Counted from the stretch's first letter, positions 1 through 7,081 are shown. The stretch: DNA of 7,190 nucleotides from Deltaproteobacteria bacterium (GCA_947483545.1 CANKNP010000277.1:1-7190); one strand, 5' to 3'. The notes: generated from the sequence alone by a model not told the origin. Numbers and translations are program-made.

Positions 1-847
1 CCCCTAACCGCACCGTTCCAGGTGGAAGGCGGCGGGCCCGGCGTCTTCGACGGACCGTCGCATTCCACCGGTAGGAACTGTGCAAAGGGACCGTCGATCC
101 GGGCGCGAGGTTCGCCGAGCGCACGGATCGGCAGGCCGCTTCGCCAGGTCCGCAAGCACCTGGCCAACCTCCGGGCGCGGGCAGCGCATGGGGCGGCGAA
201 CTTTGCGCACAAGGTCCGGCTGATCGAGGCTGAGCTCGCCGACGCCGCGGGGCAAGTGGCCGAGGCCCAGCTGCTCTACGAAGAGGCGATCCAGCTCGCC
301 CGGGCTTCAGGCATGCTGCAGGAGGAGGCGATGTGCCTGGAGTGGGCGTCGCAAGCTGCTGCGCGATTCGGGAACCATCGCCTCGCGGCGGATCTGGCAC
401 GAGAGGCGCGGTCAGCCTGGCAAGGGTGGGGCGCGTTCGCGCGGCTTCAACGCGAGGTGGAGCCGAGCGCCAGCTCGTCCGCCTCCAGCCTCGCGGTCAC
501 GGGAAACGTCGAGATGGCGTCTGTCGTCAAGGCCGCACGGGCGGTGTCGGGGCAGATCCAACTCCCGGACTTGCTGCGCACTTTGATGCGGATCATCCTG
601 GAGAACGCGGGTGCCACCTGGGGGATGCTGGTGCTGACAGCGGAAGAGCCCATGCGGGTGGCGGCGACCGCAGCGGTCGAGCCCTCTGGCGAGATCTCCG
701 TGCTCCTCCATGATCCGGGGCTGGGCCCCTCCCAGGTGCGGCCCGGTGTGGACGCGCTGGTGCGGGAGGTGGCGCGAACCCGTCGTCAGCGGGGGCGACC
801 TGATGCGCTACGCGCTTCGCCGCGGGTTGGTCACCCTCGAAGGCTGA
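1..847 (+). pseudogene. Remnant of a large multidomain sensor protein (TPR-like tail plus partial GAF domain)
   Basis: The frame is open from the window edge. It becomes recognisable at about 142, where a helical segment contains NFAHKVRLIEAEL, then LYEEAIQLA and a WGAFARL stretch. This matches the helical tail that precedes the GAF domain in large Ser/Thr-kinase or AAA-ATPase/GAF/histidine-kinase hybrids of myxobacteria (family knowledge). From about 514 the start of a GAF domain follows (VVKAARAVSGQIQLPDLL, then ILENAGATWGMLVL). The match stops near 770. There the G/C-rich third-position pattern moves to the +1 frame at 773, which reads REPVVSGGD, the expected GAF continuation after VARTR, and ends at TGA 845-847. 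The rest of the GAF and any kinase domain are missing. The original frame stays open to 912, but that extension is antisense to the regulator gene and looks non-coding. The first 140 bases resemble nothing I recognise. It is probably a non-functional fragment; its 5' part may lie outside the window. Confidence 0.6.
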
Positions 848-2681
848 GCGCGGCCAGGGTGCCGGCGCGGTCGGCTTCCAGCGGGCGCCCGACATGGTAC
901 CCCTGCGCGTAGCCGCAGCCGAGGCTCCCCAGCAGCTCCAACTGCCGGGCCGACTCGACGCCTTCGGCGACTACGGCGAGGTCGCACGCGGAGGCCATCC
1001 GGAGGATCGCCTCGACAACGGCCGCCCGCCGCGGATCCTCGCAGACGTTCGCCAGGAAGCTGCGATCGATCTTGATCCCGTTCAGCGGGAGCTCATGAAG
1101 GCAGCTCACCGAAGAATACCCGGTTCCGAAGTCGTCCAGGTAGACCCGAACCCCCATGTCCGACAGACGCTTGAGGGCCTCGCGCGCCTCGGTGGGGTTT
1201 TCGAGGACGCCGCTCTCGGTGATCTCGATGATCAGTCGGCTCGGCGACCCTACGGTCTCCTCGATCACCCGGGCGATCACGTCGGGCAGCGCGGGGTCGA
1301 TGAGCTGGCAACGGGAGAGGTTCACGTTCACGCTCAGGTGGGGAGCCTGCCACCGCACAAGCTGGGCGCCGGCCTCCTGCAGGCACCAGAGCCCCAGCGG
1401 GTGAATCAGACCGGTCTCCTCAGCGAGGGCGATCACGGGGAAGATCGGCGGATTCCCCGGCTTCGGGTCGCACCACCGCAGCAGCGCCTCAAAGCCCACC
1501 AGGGACCCGTCCGCGATCGCCACGACCGGCTGATAATGTAGGCAAAATCCACCGTTTTCAATCGCTGCCCGCAGATCCGTCTCCAGCTGAAGGCGCCCCG
1601 CCACCTCATCGTGCATTTCGCGACCGAACAGCACGTACCGTGAGCGCCCCGTCGCCTTCGCTCGGTACATGGCGGTGTCCGCGTCCCGGATGATGTCGTC
1701 GGCGGTGCGGGAGCCGTCGGCGAGCGCGATTCCAACGCTCGCTGTCACACGAAGCGACTGCCCGTTGATCACGAACGGCCTGGCGAGCGCCGAGAGCATG
1801 CGCTCGGCGACGGTGGTGGCATCGCGCTCCCCCTTCAGGTTCTCGAGCAGGACCAGAAACTCATCGCCGCCGAGGCGGGCGGAGGTCCCCTCGAAGGCGA
1901 GCTGGTCGCAGCCTCGCAGCGACGCCTGCAGGCGCTCCGCCGCCTCGATGAGCAGCAGATCTCCCCAGGCGTGGCCGTGCGTGTCGTTGACGAGCTTGAA
2001 CCGGTCGAGATCGATGAGCACCACCGCGAACTGAGAGTCGGGCTGCTGCTTGCGGCGGGCGATGGCGCCCTCGAGGCGCTCTTCGAAGAGGATGCGGTTG
2101 GGCAGGCCTGTGAGCCGATCGTGGAGGAGCGCGGAGGTGATCTCCGCGGTCCGCTGGCGCACCAGCCGCTCCAACTCCACGGTATACGTCGCGAGGCTGC
2201 GCCGCAGGTGCCAACCCTCGCTCAGGGCGCTCGCGAGCTGCAAGACCTCTGCGGGGTCGAAGGGCTTTTTCAGGATGAGCACCCGCTCGGTGGGCCCGAG
2301 CCTGGCGTGGATCTGGGAGACGGTCGCCTCGGAGAACGCGGTGCAGATGACGACGGAGAGCTCCGGATCGCCAGCCAGGATGCGCGCTGTGGTCTCCAGG
2401 CCGTCCCAGCCCGGCGGCATCCGCATGTCCACAAAGGCCACTTGGAAGGGTCGGCCCGCAGCACGCGCGGCCGTCGCCGCAGCGAAGCCCTCCTCGCCTT
2501 GCGTCGCACATTCGACCAGGAACCGGGGGCTGGCGACCGCCAGGGCCTCGCCGAAGAGCGCCGCGTGCGCATCCGCCAACGCCGAGCCCTTGGCCCCCTC
2601 CAAGACGCGGCGAAAGTCGTCGTGGATACTTACGTTGTCGTCGATCACGAGGACCCGGCTGTGGTTCACTTCGCGGGTCAT
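831..2681 (-). CDS. Response regulator with REC, GGDEF and EAL domains (bifunctional c-di-GMP enzyme candidate)
   Basis: A 616-residue cytoplasmic regulator of cyclic di-GMP. REC domain, about residues 8-155: acidic pair D14/D15, phosphoacceptor D85 in VAFVDMRMP, T114 and K138/K139-P140. A short coiled-coil-like linker (ERLVRQRTAEI, about 171-181) follows. GGDEF domain, about 183-353: DRLTGLPNR and an intact GGDEF at 271-275, so cyclase activity is plausible. An RxxD (R256-D259) resembles the inhibitory I-site but lies about six residues further upstream than usual. EAL domain, about 365-612: EALLRW at 398-403, N454, E486, D516/D517, K537, E573 and Q593 are all present, so phosphodiesterase activity is also plausible. 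The start is ATG 2681, which overlaps the kinase stop as ATGA. No good ribosome binding site precedes it, so translation is probably coupled to the kinase. The 3' end overlaps the convergent plus-strand remnant. The domain calls are secure; the net direction of c-di-GMP turnover cannot be read from sequence. Confidence 0.95.
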   Translation of the reverse strand: MTREVNHSRVLVIDDNVSIHDDFRRVLEGAKGSALADAHAALFGEALAVASPRFLVECATQGEEGFAAATAARAAGRPFQVAFVDMRMPPGWDGLETTARILAGDPELSVVICTAFSEATVSQIHARLGPTERVLILKKPFDPAEVLQLASALSEGWHLRRSLATYTVELERLVRQRTAEITSALLHDRLTGLPNRILFEERLEGAIARRKQQPDSQFAVVLIDLDRFKLVNDTHGHAWGDLLLIEAAERLQASLRGCDQLAFEGTSARLGGDEFLVLLENLKGERDATTVAERMLSALARPFVINGQSLRVTASVGIALADGSRTADDIIRDADTAMYRAKATGRSRYVLFGREMHDEVAGRLQLETDLRAAIENGGFCLHYQPVVAIADGSLVGFEALLRWCDPKPGNPPIFPVIALAEETGLIHPLGLWCLQEAGAQLVRWQAPHLSVNVNLSRCQLIDPALPDVIARVIEETVGSPSRLIIEITESGVLENPTEAREALKRLSDMGVRVYLDDFGTGYSSVSCLHELPLNGIKIDRSFLANVCEDPRRAAVVEAILRMASACDLAVVAEGVESARQLELLGSLGCGYAQGYHVGRPLEADRAGTLAALSLRG

Positions 2682-3937
2682 GCCAGCGCGGCCGGCGCAG
2701 GAACATCGAGCGCGAACGTGGCGCCACCGCCCAAACCCGCGCTCTCTGCCGTCAGCGTGCCGCCGAGCTCACGAGCCATGTTGGCAGCGCTGTGCAGCCC
2801 GATCCCGGTGCCGCCCGTGCGCGTCGTGTAGCCTGGAGCAAAGATCCTCACCATGTCCTCGTGCGCGATGCCAATGCCGTTATCTCGCACCGAGATCCGG
2901 AGGCGGCCCGGCTCGGGTCTGTAGACGTTGATCTCGACCTGCCCTCCCTCGGAGACGCAGTCCAGGGCGTTCTTCAACAGGTTCGAGAGGACTTGGAGAA
3001 CACGGTGGCGGTCGAGCTTGCACCGCACCTCGCACCCGCCGACGCGGCTCAGCCGCACGCGCCGTTGCTCGAAGGCCGCTGCGTGGATGCGCAAGGCGTC
3101 GGCGACCAGCTCGGTGCCTGTGACGTCCTCCCGCAGCCCCGCCATCCGACTCCGTGCCTCCTGGCTCGCCAGGATGTGGCGGATGTGGGTGACCCCCGCC
3201 GCGACCCGCTCCACATCGCGCGCCGTCCGCTCCCGGCCCGCTTCCAGATCTGCGGTCAGGGCGGTCAAGTAGGCCAGGACCCGATCCCCGTCCTTGGCCA
3301 TGAACCCGCCGAGATCGGCCGCGTGCTGATCGAACAGCCGCTTCAGCTTTCCAACGTCCGACGCGGGCGTGGCCTGAACCTGCTCAGACAGCAGCCCGGT
3401 GGCCACCGTCACGCTCGTGAGCACGTTGCCCACGTTGTGCAGCATCTCGATGGCCACGGCGGCCTCTCCGGCGTGGTGCGCGCTGTCGAGCGCGGCCCTC
3501 TGGGAAGCGGCCAGCCGGGCGACCATGCCATCGAACTCTCGGGCCAGGACGCCCAGCTCATCCGAGCTGTCGAGGTCGAGGCGGGCCCGCAGGTCCCCGT
3601 CCGTGCCGACCCGCACGGCATGCGCCGTGAGCCGGGCCAGCGGCCGCACGACCGCCGCACGGAGGCCAAACCAGGTCGTGAACAACACGGCGATGGCGCC
3701 TGCCAGGCTCATCGCGGCCGCCACGCGCGCGGCCACGATGCCCTTCTGGCTGATGGTCCGGGGCAGGTCGGCGCGGAGCAGCAGCCCAGGCTGCCCAGAA
3801 AGGTCGGGCAACACAGTGTACCCGCGGATCAGCTCAGGATGATCGGTGTAGATCCGGCGCTGTTCCGGGGCAAGCGTGGGCAGGAGCGCGCGCTCAGCGG
3901 GGGGCAACGACGCGTCGGTGACCGCCCAGAGCTGCAA
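2678..3937 (-). CDS. Membrane sensor histidine kinase, 5' end damaged (CHASE4-like sensor remnant, TM, HAMP, HisKA-like, HATPase)
   Basis: Residues here count from TTG 3937. Residues 1-66 look like the end of an extracytoplasmic CHASE4-type sensor. A membrane segment lies at about 70-92, and a HAMP domain at about 93-146 (VVRPLARLTAHAV and DELGVLAREF). The phosphoacceptor is His167 in EMLHNVGNVLTSV, the LHNVGN class of H-box common in deltaproteobacteria. The ATPase domain has an N-box (NLLKNALDCV, N323), a G1 box (RDNGIGI, 351-357) and a G2 box (GGTGIGL, 375-381). It should autophosphorylate and pass phosphate to the REC domain of the gene that follows with an ATGA overlap. TTG 3937 is only the first start codon available in this frame and has no Shine-Dalgarno sequence. 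Coding-like sequence in this frame (GRVLDAEAITELADRTRV) extends back to about 3994. The first membrane helix and most of the sensor domain are absent. It is either a truncated pseudogene, a gene with an assembly or frameshift error, or a gene expressed from an unusual start. Confidence 0.85.
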   Translation of the reverse strand: MQLWAVTDASLPPAERALLPTLAPEQRRIYTDHPELIRGYTVLPDLSGQPGLLLRADLPRTISQKGIVAARVAAAMSLAGAIAVLFTTWFGLRAAVVRPLARLTAHAVRVGTDGDLRARLDLDSSDELGVLAREFDGMVARLAASQRAALDSAHHAGEAAVAIEMLHNVGNVLTSVTVATGLLSEQVQATPASDVGKLKRLFDQHAADLGGFMAKDGDRVLAYLTALTADLEAGRERTARDVERVAAGVTHIRHILASQEARSRMAGLREDVTGTELVADALRIHAAAFEQRRVRLSRVGGCEVRCKLDRHRVLQVLSNLLKNALDCVSEGGQVEINVYRPEPGRLRISVRDNGIGIAHEDMVRIFAPGYTTRTGGTGIGLHSAANMARELGGTLTAESAGLGGGATFALDVPAPAALA

Positions 3938-3993
3938 GGCGACCCGCGTTCGGTCCGCCAGCTCCGTGATCGCCTCCGCGTCGAGGACCCGCC

Positions 3994-4023
3994 CAGCAGG
4001 AGGATTTTGGAGCGGACCGACAC
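3994..4023 (-). other. Probable original start segment of the kinase gene, now out of frame
   Basis: GTG 4023 begins a frame reading SVRSKILLLG: a basic residue pair followed by hydrophobic residues, typical of a sensor kinase N-terminus entering its first membrane helix. Ten of its eleven codons end in G or C. The kinase frame over the same bases has many A- or T-ending codons, and only from about 3994 onward becomes G/C-ending and protein-like. The sequence just upstream contains a G5 run four bases from the GTG, a weak ribosome binding site. I infer that an internal deletion, probably of several hundred bases, joined the start segment to the end of the sensor domain and put them out of frame. 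A chance reading cannot be excluded for so short a stretch. Confidence 0.4.
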
Positions 4024-4079
4024 GGGACCCCCGGGTCAGAGGGGAACATAGCCGCTGAGCTCCCCAATGACCCTTCCCC

Positions 4080-4802
4080 TCACGGAATCCCCCCCCACAC
4101 CTCCCGCTCCCGCGCGACCAGCGTCCCGTCTGGCTTCAACGTGAACCACGCCCGAAACCCCGACTGTTTCTCCTGGCCGTACACGATGAAGTCCTGGCCC
4201 CCGTCCCCCCGGTCCACCGGGCCGAGCGCGTAGGGCACGGCGCAGATCCCCGTGGCGTCGTCCAGCAGGTGGCTGGACATCACGGCGTCGGCCGCGGCGT
4301 CCACGGTGGCGAGCGCCGCTTTGCAGTTGTTGCCCGTGCGAACGTCTTCCGGACCACCGTAGCGCCCCGCGCCGATGTCATCGCCGGTGGCGGTCACCAG
4401 CACGATGGGCGGGCCATGCGCCTGCCGGACCTTGATGATGCTCCGCACGTAGACGCCGCCCGGGCGCGCCGCATCCACGGAGGGCGCGCCGGACGTGCCC
4501 AGCACGGTCTTGAGCCGAATCCCGGCGCGCTCGACCAGGGCGGCCGGCACGGTCGGCGGCCGTGGCGGTGCCGGAATATCCGCGTCCACCCGCCATAGCG
4601 GGCCGGCTTGTCCTACCAGCGTCGTGCCCCCCGGACCCGGGGTCGGCGTGCGCGACACCGTACCGTCTGCGCCCCACACCCGGACCGACGCTCCGACGAC
4701 GCCGTCAACGACCGCGTTCGGCCCGCTGGTGTAGACCCCCTGATGGGGCTCGCCCGTGCAGCCGGTGATCGTCAGCGCGAACCACAGAAACGGCGGGCGC
4801 AA
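4080..4802 (-). CDS. Predicted lipoprotein of unknown function
   Basis: A 240-residue protein from TTG 4802. Its N-terminus is a short lipoprotein signal: R2, hydrophobic FLWFALTI, then the lipobox I-T-G-C with the acylated cysteine at 15. The mature part is rich in glycine and proline, with a proline-rich segment at about 76-86 (PAPPRPPTVP). It has two further cysteines, C160 and C187, that could form a disulfide, and beta-rich segments near the end (DFIVYGQ, FRAWFTLKPDGTLVARERE). I do not recognise the family. The start lies 10 nt after the J-domain gene stop, so it probably belongs to the chaperone operon, although the TTG has no convincing ribosome binding site. It may be anchored in the inner or outer membrane; the residues after the cysteine (TG) give no Asp+2 retention signal. 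The C-terminus is uncertain because the last codons contain an 8-G run. Confidence 0.75.
   Translation of the reverse strand: MRPPFLWFALTITGCTGEPHQGVYTSGPNAVVDGVVGASVRVWGADGTVSRTPTPGPGGTTLVGQAGPLWRVDADIPAPPRPPTVPAALVERAGIRLKTVLGTSGAPSVDAARPGGVYVRSIIKVRQAHGPPIVLVTATGDDIGAGRYGGPEDVRTGNNCKAALATVDAAADAVMSSHLLDDATGICAVPYALGPVDRGDGGQDFIVYGQEKQSGFRAWFTLKPDGTLVAREREVWGGIP
4089..4096 (-). repeat. Run of eight G (minus strand) at the 3' end of the lipoprotein gene
   Basis: The run encodes the W-G-G of the final WGGIP before TGA 4082-4080. Losing one G moves reading into the kinase frame, which is open without a stop down to 2678 and would give a lipoprotein-kinase fusion. Gaining one G gives a different tail that ends in GELSGYVPL at a stop at 4038-4036, 12 nt before the GTG proposed as the kinase's original start. 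The run is therefore either a slippage site or a place where the assembly may be off by one base. Confidence 0.7.
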
Positions 4803-4812
4803 CGGAGGCGCT

Positions 4813-5382
4813 CTACACCAGCCGAATCCGGTAGCTGTTGCCTGCGCCGCCGGTGTCCTTCTTCTTGAAGTCGAGGCCGGCCTGCGCCTTCACCATCCAC
4901 TCCTTGAAGACCTCGTTGTCCGGTTCGAAGGTCATCGCGAACTGGATCTGCATCTTGCAGCCGGTAAAGTCCTTGGCCTCCCAGCACTGCAGCGCCATCT
5001 TCCAGTATTTTTCACCCTTGGGCGTACGTGCGGCCTTGGCCGGATCCTTGGCAGCCTCGGCGGCCCGCGTCGCCTCTTCGGCTTCGTTGGTCTGGCCTGC
5101 GTTCATCGAGTTGTCGTAGGCCGCGCGGCCGTCCGGATCCCGAAGCAGCTTGTACGCCTCGTTCACGGCCTTGTAGACCTCGTTGGCCTTGGCCTTCAGG
5201 TCTGGCGTCGCGCCCGCGGCGACCCGGTCGGGGTGCAGCCGCCGGCTCTCATTGCGGAACGCGGCGTCCACCTCGTCCTGGGCGCAGCTTGGCTTCAAGC
5301 CCAGCAATTGGTAGTGGTTGAGCTCGCCGATGAGCTCGTGGATGGCTTCGACTTCGAAGCGGGTGCGTAGTCGGGCGTCCAT
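4813..5382 (-). CDS. J-domain (DnaJ-like) co-chaperone with TPR-like C-terminal region
   Basis: A 189-residue cytoplasmic protein with no signal peptide or membrane segment. After an N-terminal helix (about 5-20) comes a J domain at about 22-91: NHYQLLGL, a second helix EVDAAFRNESRRLHPD with the essential HPD at 50-52, then EVYKAVNEAYKLLRDPDGRAAYD. The HPD is intact, so it should stimulate Hsp70 ATPase. An alanine/glutamate-rich charged linker (about 95-120) leads to a helical stretch at about 125-168 (YWKMALQCWEAKDF, then FAMTFEPDNEVFKEWM) that resembles one TPR hairpin and probably binds a client or partner. The Gly/Phe region, zinc fingers and beta-sandwich domains of full DnaJ are absent, so this is a type III J protein. 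The ATG at 5382 is preceded by AGGAG nine bases away, and the gene lies 12 nt downstream of the Hsp70 gene, which is its evident partner. Confidence 0.9.
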   Translation of the reverse strand: MDARLRTRFEVEAIHELIGELNHYQLLGLKPSCAQDEVDAAFRNESRRLHPDRVAAGATPDLKAKANEVYKAVNEAYKLLRDPDGRAAYDNSMNAGQTNEAEEATRAAEAAKDPAKAARTPKGEKYWKMALQCWEAKDFTGCKMQIQFAMTFEPDNEVFKEWMVKAQAGLDFKKKDTGGAGNSYRIRLV

Positions 5383-5391
5383 GGTTTACGT

Positions 5392-5396
5392 CTCCT
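5392..5396 (-). promoter_or_regulatory. Ribosome binding site of the J-domain gene
   Basis: AGGAG overlaps the TAG stop codon of the Hsp70 gene and lies nine bases from ATG 5382. Terminating ribosomes would finish on the next gene's binding site, which favours coupled translation and a fixed chaperone-to-J-protein ratio. Confidence 0.75.
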
Positions 5397-6966
5397 ATGC
5401 CGGGGTGAGGTCGTCGGTCTTGCCGAACTGGGCTTTCTGCACTTCCTCGGGGGACATTCCGCCGCGTGCTTCGATGCGGATGCTCGCCTCTTTGGCGTTC
5501 TGCGAGTCTACGGCGCGCACTTGCACGATGCCATCCGCGTCAATGCTGAACGTTACCCGAACGCGGACCTGGCCGCGCGGCATGGGCGGCACGTCGAGCA
5601 CGAACTGGCCAAGAAGCTCGTTCATGTCGGCCTGGCGGCCTTCGCCCTGGTACACGGCGATGCGCACCTCGGCCTGCTGGTCCACCGCGGTGTGGAAGAC
5701 CTTGGAGGCCTCGGTCGGGATCGGCGTGTTGTGGGGGATCAACACATCACAGTGGCCGCCCATCGTGCGGATCGAGAGCGACTGGGGCGTGACGTCGAGG
5801 AGCACGCTCGGCGCCATGCTGTCGTCCGTCGAGGTGAGCGTGTGTGCCTGGATCGCCGCGCCGATAGCGACCGCTTCGTCTGGGTTGACGGAGGTGTCGG
5901 GCATCCGGCCGAACAGGTGCTGCGCGGCCTCCCGGACCAAAGGGTAGCGGGTCATGCCGCCGACGAGCAAGACGGCATCGATGTGCCGCATGTTCATCTT
6001 GGCCGTTTTCAGCGTCTCTTCGCAGATGCCGAGGGTGCGTTGCACCAGCGGGAGCACCCAGCGAGCGTAGGTGTGCCGGTCCAGCTTGTAGCTGAACGCG
6101 TGATCGACGCCCTGCACGGTGCGCCAGGCGCTCGGCAGATCGATCATCACCTCGTCCGTGTCGGACAGCGCGATCTTCGCCATCTCCGCCGCTTCCCGCA
6201 TCCGCATCCGCACGGTGCGGTTGTCGGCGAAGCTCTGTTTGACCTGGATCTCAAAAAGCCGCGTGAGCTCGTCGGCCGCGAGGAGGTCGAAGTCGTCGCC
6301 CCCGAGCAGGGTGTCCCCTGCCGTGGCGATGACCTCGTAAAGGTCCCCATCCACGCGCAGGATCGACACGTCAAAAGTGCCGCCGCCAAGGTCGTAGACG
6401 ACGATGCGCTTCTTCTGCGAGCGGGTGTACCCGTAGGCGAGCGCAGCCGCCGTCGGCTCGTTCAAGATCCGCAGGCACTCCATCCCCGCGATCTGCGAGG
6501 CGTCCCGCGTGGCCTGACGCTGCGGGTCGTTGAAGTACGCGGGCACGGTGATGACCGCCTTGTCCACGGTCTCCCCAAGCTGTGCTTCGGCCAGGCGCTT
6601 CATGTGCGCGAGGACGTGGGCCGAGATCTCCTCGGGCGCGTAGCCCTTGCCGTGAACGCGAAAGCGAGCGTCGCCGTTGTCGCCTCGGAACACGCCAAAG
6701 GCGCTCCGGGACTTCATACGTTGAACCTCTGGATCCTCGAACCGGCGCCCGATCAGGCGCTTGGCGGAGGTGACCGTGCCCTCGGGCGAGTGCATGAGCT
6801 GCTTGCGCGCGCGGTGGCCGACCACCACGCTGCGGGAGCCGAACGCCACCACAGACGGCTGGGTTCGCCGCCTCTCGGCGTCCTGACAGACGATGACCTC
6901 CCCGTTTCGCACGCAGGCGACGCAGGAGTTTGAGGTACCAAGATCAATGCCAACGGCGAGGCCCAT
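5395..6966 (-). CDS. Hsp70/DnaK-family chaperone lacking the C-terminal lid
   Basis: A 523-residue cytoplasmic ATP-dependent chaperone. Nucleotide-binding domain, 1-375: phosphate-1 motif [12 protein letters not shown] with D8, K69 in AKRLIGR (equivalent to E. coli K70), [20 protein letters not shown]170 in ILNEPTAAA, phosphate-2 motif [11 protein letters not shown] (T197), adenosine motif [11 protein letters not shown], and [11 protein letters not shown]. Linker about 387-391 (SVLLD). Beta substrate-binding domain about 392-500 ([37 protein letters not shown]). It stops about 22 residues after the beta domain, at [20 protein letters not shown], so the helical lid of roughly 110 residues found in DnaK (about 640 aa) is absent. 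There is no internal stop or frame break, so the short form looks genuine. ATG 6966 is chosen over TTG 6981 because GGAGG lies eight bases before it and [10 protein letters not shown] is the normal family start. It is probably a paralogue rather than the housekeeping dnaK: no grpE or full dnaJ is adjacent. Confidence 0.93.
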   Translation of the reverse strand: MGLAVGIDLGTSNSCVACVRNGEVIVCQDAERRRTQPSVVAFGSRSVVVGHRARKQLMHSPEGTVTSAKRLIGRRFEDPEVQRMKSRSAFGVFRGDNGDARFRVHGKGYAPEEISAHVLAHMKRLAEAQLGETVDKAVITVPAYFNDPQRQATRDASQIAGMECLRILNEPTAAALAYGYTRSQKKRIVVYDLGGGTFDVSILRVDGDLYEVIATAGDTLLGGDDFDLLAADELTRLFEIQVKQSFADNRTVRMRMREAAEMAKIALSDTDEVMIDLPSAWRTVQGVDHAFSYKLDRHTYARWVLPLVQRTLGICEETLKTAKMNMRHIDAVLLVGGMTRYPLVREAAQHLFGRMPDTSVNPDEAVAIGAAIQAHTLTSTDDSMAPSVLLDVTPQSLSIRTMGGHCDVLIPHNTPIPTEASKVFHTAVDQQAEVRIAVYQGEGRQADMNELLGQFVLDVPPMPRGQVRVRVTFSIDADGIVQVRAVDSQNAKEASIRIEARGGMSPEEVQKAQFGKTDDLTPA

Positions 6967-6974
6967 GTGGGACA

Positions 6975-6979
6975 CCTCC
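6975..6979 (-). promoter_or_regulatory. Ribosome binding site deciding the Hsp70 start
   Basis: GGAGG stands eight bases before ATG 6966. The alternative TTG at 6981 overlaps this site and is therefore unlikely to be the start. Confidence 0.8.
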
Positions 6980-6997
6980 AACGCGCATGTATCTCAC

Positions 6998-7015
6998 AGC
7001 CCGAGCATTGGGGCT
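6998..7015. repeat. Small inverted repeat in the Hsp70 leader or promoter region
   Basis: Arms AGCCC and GGGCT are separated by eight bases, 32-49 bases before the Hsp70 ATG. The repeat could be an operator half-site pair or a leader hairpin. It is short and expected by chance in such GC-rich DNA. It does not match CIRCE (TTAGCACTC-N9-GAGTGCTAA). I find no convincing -35/-10 pair between here and the start codon. Confidence 0.25.
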
Positions 7016-7081
7016 CGCTCAGCGCGGGTACGGCCCGCAAACCAACCCGGAGCGCCGAGGGCCCGCGCTGCTCCTTGCTGG

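Noticed and set aside
4..255. Minus-strand 83-codon frame at the left edge
   Set aside because: No ribosome binding site or recognisable motif, and it overlaps the better-supported plus-strand TPR-like sequence.
1971..2931. Overlapping plus- and minus-strand frames around the regulator start
   Set aside because: All are shadows of the REC domain and the kinase ATPase domain, both of which have intact motifs in the chosen frames.
4026..4037. GACCC-CC-GGGTC palindrome between the lipoprotein and kinase genes as a terminator
   Set aside because: Only five base pairs with a two-base centre and no T-run; too weak to call.
2792..4051. Long plus-strand open frame (419 codons) opposite the kinase gene
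   Set aside because: It mirrors the kinase codons in antisense. Long antisense frames are expected in GC-rich genes, and the translation is low-complexity in R, H, G and P with no recognisable domain.
5521..6933. Long plus-strand open frame (470 codons) opposite the Hsp70 gene
   Set aside because: The complementary strand encodes a full set of Hsp70 motifs. The antisense product has no family resemblance.
6967..6981. TTG 6981 as the Hsp70 start
   Set aside because: It would place the perfect GGAGG site inside the coding sequence and add five residues (MEVSH) before the normal family start.
6967..7060. Heat-shock CIRCE operator or clear sigma-factor promoter upstream of the Hsp70 gene
   Set aside because: No TTAGCACTC-type palindrome and no convincing -35/-10 pair; only a weak GATACA-like hexamer is seen.
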